Source: Megalonaias nervosa
Taxonomy: Eukaryota > Mollusca > Bivalvia > Unionida > Unionidae
DNA: 64,000 bases
Assembly: GCA_016617855.1 (NCBI GenBank)
Contig: JAECUM010001699.1
Coordinates: 62,001 to 126,000 of the forward strand
Direction of reading: 5' to 3'
This document shows positions 48,270 to 57,705 of the stretch, in pieces (within the stretch, counting starts at the first letter, position 1; each line of letters opens with the position of its first letter). The notes beneath the pieces were generated by a model. That model worked only from the letters and a program-made list of their open reading frames with translations. It was not told the origin of the DNA and searched no databases. The translations under genes and the position numbers were made by a program.

Positions 48270-48480
48270 GAGTAAATGTTCAATTCCTACAAGAAATTTA
48301 AAATGCAAGTCATATTTACTGTGTCAAAAAGTTTCTTTATGTGCTGAACATTGTAGTAACAATTGCGTGCAGGTTGGAGATCAAGACAGTCAATCATAAA
48401 GTGCTTCATAGTAAAGAGTTCATTGCAAGAAATGCATTCGAATGTTTCAAGAATGACTTGCGGGAATCTTTGAAGCATTT
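48270..48480 (-). mobile_element. LINE C-terminal cysteine/histidine motif fragment
   Basis: The minus-strand frame MLQRFPQVILETFECISCNE continues to HFMIDC and ends VNMTCILNFL. The pattern C-x2-C-x6-H-x4-C, followed by a hydrophobic helix and an ILNFL end, is the C-terminal motif of many LINE polyproteins. It abuts a different LINE at 48481, so one interrupted or joined the other. Confidence 0.6.
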
Positions 48481-50410
48481 CTTCTGACCACCTTGAGATC
48501 GCTTTCCCTCCTGCAACTTGGTGTCAAAGATCTACCTTGGTGGTTGATCTTCTGACGCCCAGGTGATGTGGAAGACCCATCTCAACTGTGATTTCATAAG
48601 CAGAGTGTGGATGCTTTGAATGTCTGCACATGTGAGAACTTCAGTGTCTGGGACCCTGTCCTGCCATCTTATCCTCATCAGTTTCCTCAGGCAGCCCATG
48701 TGGAAAGGTTAAGCTTCTTGGCATGGCATTTCACAAGCATACAGCAGGTTGTCAAGTTTTGTTGGTAGACTCCTGCCTCTGTGCTCCAACACATCTTTGT
48801 GTAGTCTGCTCAAGGCCATACTTGCTTTCCCAATTCTTTTGTTGGTTTCATTATCGATGCGGACTGCTCTGATAGTGAGATATTGTATGTGAATTTCTCT
48901 GCTGTCAGGAAGGTTTGACCACTTACTATGATGGCAGGCTCTATATGTAAGGCTTTCCTGGTACATGTTGTTACATCACCTATGTCTTCTTGATACTGAC
49001 TGTGAGACCGAAACTGTCACAAGCTCAAGAGAAATGGTGCATACTCTTTTACATGTCAGACTCAGGTTTAGCATTCAAGCAACAGTTGTCAGCAAACTGG
49101 AGATCATGAAAAGTGACTTCTTGTAACATCTCTTTGCCTATATTCTCCTCTGATTGGGGAGCTGACCAGTCCTGTACCTGGTGGCAATCCCAGTGTCATA
49201 GTCAGGGAAGGCATCAGTAAGCGTGGCAGAGAACATCATAATAACGAGGATTGGAGCCAACACACAATCTTACTTGACTCCACTGGTGACTGTGAATGGT
49301 TCAGATGATTTGCTACCATCCACAACATAAGTGAGCATGCCATGGAACTGCTGAACTATCACGATGAATGGTCATTAGTAATTTCCCATTCTCATACCAT
49401 AAATACCTTAAAAGTTCTAAATTTTCAGCAATATCATACTGCCTTCATCAGGGACTAATGTTGATCACGTGACCTATAACAGTGACATGATATGAGGAGA
49501 CTGGTGTTGATGGGTGGCAACTCAAGCCCCTTGTCCCTGTTTAGCGAAATACGACAACAGAGCCCAACACTAATCAGAGATGAGGGGCTTGAATTACCAC
49601 CCATCTACACCAGTCTCCTCATATCACATCACCATTATAGGTCACATGATCAATCTGGTCGCTAATGAAGGCAGTGTGATATTGCAAAAAAATTTTGAAC
49701 TCTTAAGATATTTATGCTCTGAGAATGGGAAATTACTAATGATCATAAATTATCCATAGCAAGGAAGCAACCTTTTCATTTGCATCATGATGAATTTCTC
49801 TGGGCAACCAATTTTGCCATGATCTTTCAAAGTCTTCCACAACTGACTGTGTCAAAGAGTTTTGTCAGGTCAATGAATGTCATGTACTGGTTGGAGTTCT
49901 GTTCCTGACATTTCATCTGGAGTTGATGAGCAGCAAACACATGAAGCATGTGGTCCCTCATCCTTTCCAGAAGCCACAATGACTCTCAGGCAGGAGCCCT
50001 GGATGAATGTGATGTACAAGATGATTCAGTAGAATTCTGGCAACGATTTTGCTGGCTATTGATAGATTGATAGCAAGGAGATGCTCCAATGTTTGTTGCG
50101 CGATTGCCTGTTGTCTTTCCACTTGTACAAGTGGATGACAGATGTAGCCTTTTACTCATGGGGTACAATTCCATGAGTCCACATTGAATGCAAGAGTTCA
50201 GTCAGCTTCTGTGCCATGAACAAGTCTCTGACTTTGTAGACTTCTGCTGGCACTGCAACTGCTCCAGGTGCTGTTCAGCATATGTCGACAGCTGATCAAC
50301 CAAACAGCTACTCAATAAATGAGACTACTGGTACATGAGATGTTTCAATGAGATTGTCACAGGTGATGACAGATAGACTATTTTCAATTAAACTCCGAAG
50401 ACAATTGTCA
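48481..50410 (-). mobile_element. Heavily decayed LINE, same family as 5092-9130
   Basis: On the minus strand, broken frames from about 50170 to 50000 read YKWKDNRQSRN, ISLLSI and SCLRVIV (the NNYRGISLLS to ESQCGF region). Next come DKTL near 49860, SGVK and LAP near 49280-49250, and an IDNETNKRIGKASMALSRLH core near 48870. The 3'-most part reads WQDRVPDTEVL and KLQEGKRSQGGQ near 48660-48490. It stops abruptly within that last block. A foldback element (49368-49746) interrupts it. It lies in an IARS1 intron in the same transcriptional direction. Confidence 0.8.
49368..49746. mobile_element. 379-bp foldback element inside the LINE
   Basis: The left arm begins ATGGTCATTAGTAATTTCCC and the right arm, reversed, begins ATGATCATTAGTAATTTCCC. 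Pairing continues for about 170 bp per arm (CATTCTCA, CATAAATA, GCAATATCA, CTGCCTTCAT, CACGTGACCTATAA, GAGGAGACTGGTGT, GATGGGTGG, TTCAAGCCCC). A spacer of about 40 bp remains. No transposase is present, and no clear duplication of the target is visible. Confidence 0.8.
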
Positions 50411-51208
50411 CGTCTGGATCAGAAAAAAACAAAACAAGCAGAGACTACAAATTGCTTGATGTAGTTGGATTGTCAAGGCAATTTTTTTAGCAATATTTTT
50501 CAGTACAAAAGATCCAGTTATCCAGGTGCTTGTACCTGACTCTGCTTAGTGTTAATGGACATTTTCATGTCTCAAAGTGTTTCAAAATGTTGTGGAACAC
50601 TTCCAAACCACCCATCCATACACCCATACTGATACCCATGGTATCCATCTACTACATGACAATGCACCAGAACATGTATCTACCACTTTGTGATTTCTCG
50701 CTGAACCCCATTATTAGAGACTCACTAAAGGGCAGATGATTTTAAAGCCGCCGTTTATGAACAACATTCCAAAAATGTGAATACAAAATGGCATTTCATA
50801 ACTGCATAATCAGATGAAGAAAGAAAAAGTGTATGTGCATGGAAGTACATTGAGGGGATCCACTGGCATACTGTTCACTTTGTTGTAGAGTGCATTAATA
50901 TTCATAACTTTCTGAATACCCCTGGTATAACTTCACTATATACAATACAATTATTGGTCATGATTATGTGCCTTGTACACTTATTAAGTACTGACAAAAA
51001 AAAAGAAAAACAGTCAAGGGCTGTTTTTTTGTAAACCAATTAAACACTAACAAATGCCAATCAATGTACTATCTAAAATGGGTGACTGTCACACAATCAA
51101 AATGGAGTGAAATTATAAAGGTTTTGAAATGTATTATATCACATGCACATTATATAACAGAACTAAACTTTTTTCATCTCATTCTGGGTCCAAAATTGCA
51201 GTGCACGT
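50411..51208. other. IARS1 intron, no feature recognised
   Basis: AT-rich DNA. A 69-codon ORF at 50530-50739 lacks recognisable motifs. Confidence 0.45.
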
Positions 51209-51391
51209 TATACACATAGCTGCCAACCCCCCCCCAGTACAAAAATACTGATTGCTTATGACAAAAATACTGATTTTCAGGACCAAATACTGATTTTTAA
51301 AATTGTAATGCATATGTAACTACTTCCAACATATACAACCATCAGTAAGGTAGGACAGTGCCTTACATAATTATTTAATGTCAAAGATGCA

Positions 51392-51471
51392 TGTGTTGCA
51401 CACTTGCACCTTCTGGACAGGCACCCTGTTCCATTCGGGTGCCCATTTAGAAGGTGCAAGAGTGCAACACA
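51392..51471. repeat. Hairpin inside the hAT-like element
   Basis: TGTGTTGCAC, CTTGCACCTTCT and GGCACCC pair with GGGTGCC, AGAAGGTGCAAG and GTGCAACACA, with small bulges and a 9-base loop region. Confidence 0.8.
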
Positions 51472-51722
51472 CACAGACACAGGCTGTTTATAGTAGCCTT
51501 TTCCACTCCTTGTTTATTTTTTTCAATTATTATCGATTCCAATGTACCAACTGTCATTGATAATCTCAATTCTGTGTGATTTTCTTACTGAACTGTTTTC
51601 ATTCTAGCATATGAGTAATCCTTTGCGATTTTACCGTCTGGAAAATGCGTGCAAAATAAATCGCCAGCAACACTAGTAACTGAAAGAGGAAGGTTCATTT
51701 CTAAAAGAAATTTAATAAACCG

Positions 51723-51991
51723 AATTTCAATCGAATTATATCAAGGTTCTCTCTGGTATTTATATACATCCAAGTTCAGGCTGAGTTGTGTATGATGAAG
51801 CAGCAAGCTGATGATTATTAGCTTTTTCGTGCTCTTGTATTTCATGTGCGCCTCCATAATTTCGATCGAATTACATCGAGGTTCTCTCAGGTATTTATAT
51901 ACATCCAAGTTCAGGCTGAGTTGTGTATGATGAAGCAGCAAGCTGATGTTTATTAACTTTTTCGTGCTCTTGTATTTCATGTGCGCCTCTA
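51723..51991. repeat. Two tandem 135-bp units
   Basis: AATTTC(A/G)ATCGAATTA starts both units, and the blocks TATTTATATACATCCAAGTT and GTATGATGAAGCAGCAAGCT recur at the same spacing with few differences. Confidence 0.85.
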
Positions 51992-52480
51992 TGCCCAATA
52001 GCGAAATCACATTACACAATTTCCAAAATGTAAAGTCTTCTCCTTTACTAAACGATTTCACAAATCTAAACAAGATGGCACAATTGTCCTTTCAGTTCTG
52101 TTTTCTTGTCTTTTCTGGTGAAAATTCTGAATATTCTGCTTTCCTATTCAACATGATTAGAAGTTGAATATTATGAAGATGAGACACAGTGGTAGCGGTA
52201 ACTTTGCGAAATCCAATATGGCAGACAAAAACGGGCATTGTAGCCTCGATTTCGAATGAACCAATCATATTGTAGAACTGTATTCCTATATACATGCAAC
52301 ACATTTCTGTCAGAACGGAACCGAGTGCCTGTTCTAAACTGAAAATTGCAAGGAAATTTTTTATAATTTTTTTAAAATTAAAAAACATTTTTTGCAAAAA
52401 AAAACGTACTCCCGTATTCAGGTCCAAAATACGGGACAAATATGGAAAAAAACGGGACAGTTGGCAGCTATGTATACACA

Positions 52481-53032
52481 CCAAATTGCTGCAACTGTGT
52501 TAAATTATTGCTGTCAGCAAGTTATCTTAAAAAGAACTTACTGCCTGATATAGGTAATTAATGTTTTCAACGGTCTATCATTTAACAAAGACCTTCATCT
52601 TGTATTCTAAAGAAATCGAATTTAACAATTCCTCCCCAAAAAACCAAAAATTTTATAATAGTGTAGAACAAATAAAATAAAATCATTTTTGAATGCTTTG
52701 TTGTTTTGCTTCTGCAGCCCAATGCGCCTGGGGGTAATGTTCCTTAGGGGTGCCCCATCTCTGCTATACAGAACAATTTTTAAGTCAGCTGCTAAGCCCC
52801 TACCCCCCAATACAAGTTTTGTGAAGAACTGCTGTTATACTAAGTTGAAGGTGAACTACAATGAAAATTTCAGCTGCAAAAAAAGGAGCTCCCAATGATG
52901 CCCCCTTTTCCTGGTGCCTGGAGCAATTGCTCCCTCTCAAATCCCCATTTGTGCTGCCATTGTGCTAATGTTTTGTCAAGATTTGTTACTCATTTTAGCA
53001 ATGGCCCATTCATAACACTGACTAGAACTAAC
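52481..53032. other. IARS1 intron, no feature recognised
   Basis: Intronic DNA between the hAT-like element and exon 53033-53329. Confidence 0.5.
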
Positions 53033-53329
53033 CTGCTCTTGTAATTGCTCCAGAGTAAAACTGTTTCCCCTTGGATTTTCCAACAGCAATGTAGCTTTCC
53101 TTTTGCTACTGGCTTTGCTGGTTAATTCCAGGTTGGCAAAGTGGCATATTGGGGAAGAGATATTGAGAGGTGCTGCTGGACTGGAACTCTTTTTCCCACT
53201 GGCTAAGGAGATATACACTGTACTGGTATCAAGACTGTGGAAATCCTTACTGGGATCAAGTTCTTGTTTGAGATTAAAGTCTGTGTATAGTGCCACATGG
53301 CTGCTTCTGATCCCAAACAGGGACTGAAT
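53033..53329 (-). CDS. IARS1: Cytoplasmic isoleucyl-tRNA synthetase, penultimate exon
   Basis: The acceptor TTTTCTTACAG and donor GTTAGT bound 99 codons in phase 0. The frame starts IQSLFGIRSSHVALYTDF, which closes the first C-terminal repeat, then a linker (SGKKSSSPAAPLNISSP), then ICHFANLEL and ATLLLENPRGN, which open the second repeat. In animal IARS1 the same order occurs: an FGV/FGL segment, a loop, a CxYxNLxL strand and an LLLENPxG motif. The LLLENP motif shared with exon 53970-54218 shows the internal duplication. It acts in the cytoplasm, in tRNA-Ile charging. Confidence 0.9.
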
Positions 53330-53969
53330 CTGTAAGAAAAATGGAAGAGATCACAGTCTCAATCTGTTAAACTGAGTCCCTCAGTCAGATATGGAATCTC
53401 AACAGCTCCATAAAATTATAGGAGAATGTTGTGGACATCTATAATTAAATATAATATCTCACTGCATCTTCTGCATGACCTTGATCCTCCAGTACTCTCT
53501 TGCCTTGCAAAATAATGACAAAGTCAAATGAAAAGCCTGATCTAACAAGGATCAACTTCATACCATATTAAACACATTTCACTAGAAAACTGAATATAAA
53601 ATCTAGAATAAAAATTCTATAAACAATTAAAAAATAAAAGGAAAAGAAAATAATCATCAATGATATTGCAAATGTTCAGTCTCACATTTCATGGGTGCCC
53701 CGTGTTGCCAAGTGGTAGAAGGCACTCATCTTTACAGATCACGCATACGTCTCACCCCTGGTTGGTTCAATCAATATTAGAAAGCTTGCCAGCATTTTCC
53801 CATGGGTCAATGGTTTTTACTCCACCAAATATACTGGCTTCTATGCATAGCCTATCATGTGCTGAAAAATGGCACATAAAACCAGACCAAATCTCACAAT
53901 TCATGATCCCTTTCATCTTCTTCAGACTTAAATCTGTGCAGAGTCCCACTGCACTCATTAATAACCTAC
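53330..53969 (-). other. 640-bp IARS1 intron holding a SINE
   Basis: Bounded by GTAGGT and TTTTCTTACAG on the minus strand. It contains SINE-B copy 3 in the opposite orientation to the gene. Confidence 0.75.
53694..53891 (+). mobile_element. SINE-B copy 3, with 14-bp TSD (one mismatch)
   Basis: Diverged from the 39-kb copy but collinear: GTGCCCCGTGTTGCCAAGTG head, TCTTTACAGATCACGCATAC, a decayed B-box, CCATGGGTCAATGGTTTTTA and the 3' part GCATAGCCTATCATGTGCTG. TCTCACATTTCATG (53680-53693) and TCTCACAATTCATG (53892-53905) flank it. Confidence 0.85.
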
Positions 53970-54218
53970 CTGTTGTTTCAAGTTCTCTGCATCAAGGAAG
54001 CCATGTCCATGGGGGTTTTCCAATAAAACTGTTGCCATAGCACCCTCTACTCCTTCCCCAGTGGACAAGCCACACAACATGACATTGACAAAGCTGCAGT
54101 TTGGCCTGACAGCATTCCTCCCTGCCACATGAGAAAGAGTTGTGGTCAAGGTTTCTGTAAATGTGGAACCTTCTCCCTCTCTTTTTACAATGGTCATATC
54201 TAGTGAGTAGGTCTTAAT
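53970..54218 (-). CDS. IARS1: Cytoplasmic isoleucyl-tRNA synthetase, exon with first C-terminal repeat
   Basis: 83 codons in phase 0 between the acceptor CTTTTTCAG (before 54218) and the donor GTAGGT (after 53970). It reads IKTYSLDMTIVKREGEG, then RPNCSFVNVMLCGLSTGEG and ATVLLENPHGHGF. In animal IARS1 this is the segment after the PYPV region: an ELEITL-like strand, a CxYVNL strand and an LLLENPxG turn. The phase-0 boundaries match the repeat boundary, consistent with exon duplication having produced the two-repeat appendix. Confidence 0.9.
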
Positions 54219-54419
54219 CTGAAAAAGGAAAACACAAAGGGTTAAAAATAATTATGGTCCATTCCCTTTTTCTATGGTATGTTTGAATCGAGGTGAAACA
54301 AAAAGAACACCCATTATAAAAAATTCAAATTGGGTCTTAGAGAGAAACCAATATGTGTGATTGATTCTATTATGGCTAATGTTGTTGGTTGTTGTTTAAA
54401 GTATTTTTAAACATATTAT

Positions 54420-54575
54420 TGGTTACACCATAGCAAGGAAATGGAAGCCAAGTGCCTTTCCCAAGGACACACAAAGGCAACTGACCAGGACTGGCCTTGG
54501 ATGGGCATGGAACCCCCAATTCTTTGGATTATAAGTCTGATGTTGTACCTAGCTATTACCGAGCAACTCTGACTC
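54420..54575 (-). mobile_element. Decayed SINE (third family, tRNA-derived)
   Basis: Read on the minus strand it starts with a tRNA-like head containing CTCGGTAATAGCTAGGTAC and GGGGGTTCCATGCCC (B-box-like), followed by TGTGTCCTTGGGAAAGGCAC, a phrase common in the central part of several animal SINEs. It is short, diverged, and without a clear target-site duplication. Confidence 0.55.
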
Positions 54576-55600
54576 CTCCTTTATATATGGCAAATAGATA
54601 CCAGTCGACTTTCTGGACAGTTTGGAGGAATGTTTGTACTCAAAAAAATGTTTTGTGATCCCAAGGAGTGCATATGACCCAAACAGGATATGTTATTCAA
54701 TTGAGAACAAGTTACCTACTTGTATACAAGCTAATAGAATATGACTGAAAATAAGATATTTTGTTAACTTCAAAGCATTCTGAACACTTCCAAACAAAAA
54801 TAGCTCGTAGACTTAGCATTATCATGTATCATCATCACACATAGGCATGTATAATCATAACCACATGGACATTAAATAAAAAATACACAAAACATGGGTC
54901 TTTAAAATCCATTGGACAGCAGAGTGCAGAATTAACTTGTAGTTGCTTATTTTGCTGCTCTCAGTAGCTTACTAGAAGGTTTGAAGGTGATGCAAGTGTC
55001 TTTAGTATTCATCTATTCACTCATCAGAGACTGGATTTCATTGCTGTTCAAAATACCTGAGTATCTTCTTGAATTGTTCTAAGGGGCTGATGCTCCACTG
55101 GCCAAAACAAATTTTCAGGAATTCAAAGCCATTTTTTCCTTGTACCTACTGAGTGTTGAAACCATTTCTGACATTCTTCCATGATAACAAGATTTTCCAA
55201 TTAGCTGCTGTGGTGGATAAATTGGAAGCAAGATGGCACCATTTTAGACTATTAGACTTTTCTGTCATTTTGCCCCACTATTACTACAACTGTCTTCCAT
55301 TTTGAATATGACATCATCATTATACTTGGCAGTCAACCCATTTCTGTGATGATGGACTCTGCATTAAATAACAACTCCTTGGCATTTGATACTTCATGAC
55401 CTGGGACTGCAATCACCTTTATTTAAATATAAACAGTAGCAAAAAATAAACATTGTTTCAAAGCCAGCTGGCACAGAACAGGAAGAAAAATTCCAGTTAT
55501 CACCCTTTCCTTCACAACAATTTGAAAAGTCAACCATTAATCTGAAACACTTAGTTTAATTTCCTCTTAAATCATCAATCTTTAAGTCTGATCAACCACT
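54576..55600. other. IARS1 intron; lone unit of the 44.6-kb tandem repeat
   Basis: About 55185-55280 carries ATAACAAGATTTTCCAATTA and AAGATGGCACCATTTTAG, matching the unit of the array at 44600-45790. Otherwise nothing is recognised. Confidence 0.5.
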
Positions 55601-57600
55601 GTGCATTATATTATTCAATGCCCAATTAGTAGGACCATTGGAAAGGCACACAGCGAATTTTATTAACAGTCTGGATACTGACATCTTTTTCTTAACAGAA
55701 GCAGGGCTTAAAAAATCAGGCGATGGGCCAAAGTGTGTGAATCTAACACCCTCATGTTACTCCAACAAGTTGTTCCAATGCCACTCCTGCAGATGAATTG
55801 CTGTCATTGCGAACGACTCCATAATTCACTGTCCTAATTACACTATAGCTTTCAAATTCGAACACACATCATTTGAACCGGTCCAAACCTCACTCGCAAT
55901 GGAACAAAGGTCATTCAATTTTTTTCTGCCTCTACTGCCCTCCTCCTAGCTGATAAGCTGATTTAATCTCTTTTTGGAGCAGTCTGCTAACATCCTGGAG
56001 TATGGAAATCTGATAGGTGGCAACCTGATCATTCTTCGAGACTTCAACTTTAACTATGACTGTCCTTGAAACCCATTCACAACAAAACTCCTAGTTTCTA
56101 TTCCCATTTTAACCTCAAACAAACAGTTAGCCAACCCACCCATGAACATGGTCACATTTTAGACTGGATTCTTCACAGACCTGATGATAATATTCTACAG
56201 TCTTCAAAAGTGTCCCACGAACTTGCATCAGATCATCTCTGTATCACATTCCATCTCAACGTACCAGTCCCTAACCCTCCATCTCTGTTTGCTGCTAAGA
56301 GAAACATCCAACCCAACTGATGCACGACATCCAAGCAAACAAAATGACTTCGCTACCTCCTACAGTGGTATAACTTTACAAGCGTTTGCATTTATCACAT
56401 GATAAACATGCCCCAGCAACCAAGTGCATAGCATCAATTCAAAAGTGTTCTTCATGGTACTGTGGTGTAAGGGACCAGCTTTGCACTGCTTACGTGAATG
56501 CTGTACGGCTGAGAGGATTTGGCTTTCCACTAGCCACAATATTCATAAGCAGATCTAGGAGGCTGCTATGAAGAATGTTACATACTTCATGCAGCAAAAT
56601 CAGTCTACTACAGTAATAAGATCACTGAAAGTTCCAACTGCAAAGAGCTCTTCAAAATTATGAACATGCTAATGTCAAGGAATAAATGTACACCACTTCC
56701 TTCTCTCCATTTGACCTTCTGGACCTGTTTGCAAATTTTTTTCCAGGACAAAGTTCAGTCTATTAGAGGTAAGCCTGACAACACAATTTCAACTGCCTCA
56801 CTGTCATTATACATTTGTGATACAGAACATACATGGCAACCTTTAACAGCATTTGAACCCATCTCTATGGATTTGGTACATACAACTGTGATGAAGAGTG
56901 CCCAAAAATCATGTGAACTCGATCCGATTCCAACATCACTGCTGCTTGAGTGCTAACATTCAATATTGAGTTCACTAACCAATGTTATCAATACTTCTCT
57001 CTTATCCGGGGGAATTCCCATCATTTTTCACAACTGCCATTGTAAAGCCTCTGTTGAAGAAACAAACACAACCCTAATGATTTAAGAACTATAGCCCTGT
57101 TTCTAGCCTATCATTCAGATAAAAAATCTTAGAAAAAGTTGTTCTATCCCATCCTGTGTCTTATTTGAATTCATACAGTCTTTATAATGATGTACAGTCT
57201 GCTTACTGCCCTTGCCATAGTATTGAAAGCAGTTAAGTCTTCTCCCTGCTTTTGGGTAGTGGAAAGATTAGTCTTCACCCTCCTTGACTTGTCTGTAGCA
57301 TTTGACACAACAGACCAAGATATATTACTTCACTGTCTCCAGCATTTATTTGGTTTTCACAACACAGCCTTACAATGGTTCAAGTCCTACTTAGTCAACA
57401 GAACACAAATTGTGTCCATAAATAGAAAAAATTCAGCCCAGTTTATCTCTGTTTTGGTGTTCCACAAGGCTCTGTTCTCGCCCTGGTTCTCTTCATTTCA
57501 TACACTCAGCTGCTCTCAAGTGTCATAGATTAATATCTGGTGTCTGACCAACTGTACGCTGTTGACACTCAAATATTCAAATTTATCGAAATATCAATAC
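55600..57600 (+). mobile_element. Decayed LINE, L2/Crack-like (endonuclease and RT)
   Basis: Opposite in direction to IARS1 and inside its intron. The endonuclease part reads LDTDIFFLTEAGL (near 55670), RDFNFNYD (56038, in place of GDFN) and a clear THEHGHILDWILHRPDDN with LASDHLCITFHL (56130-56260). The reverse transcriptase part reads SCELDPIPTSLLLE (56920), LLDLSVAFDTTDQDILLHCL (57280) and ALQWFKSYLVNRTQIVSI. The catalytic box reads YAVD (57550) where YADD is expected. The GHxLDW ... SDH pattern is characteristic of L2-like endonucleases. It has many stops and is inactive. Confidence 0.82.
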
Positions 57601-57705
57601 TTTTTCCATACTGATATCCATATCAATACACAAAGTAAAGAACTGATACAAAACAATACTTACCCTATACAAGTAACTTCAATCTTCAGCAGTTGTGAAT
57701 CATTA

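Larger units (their letters stand above)
51209..52480. mobile_element. hAT-like non-autonomous element with near 8-bp TSD
   Basis: The left edge TAGCTGCCAAC (51217) and the reverse complement of the right edge, CATAGCTGCCAACTGTCCCG (52472 inward), share at least 11 bases. TATACACA lies directly before the left end (51209-51216) and directly after CAGCTATG at the right (52473-52480), so an 8-bp duplication fits if one CA was lost at the left. Inside are an 80-bp hairpin (51392-51471) and a 135-bp tandem duplication (51723-51991). No transposase ORF is present. Confidence 0.65.

Noticed and set aside
53103..53327. Plus-strand 74-codon ORF
   Set aside because: Antisense shadow of the IARS1 exon at 53033-53329.
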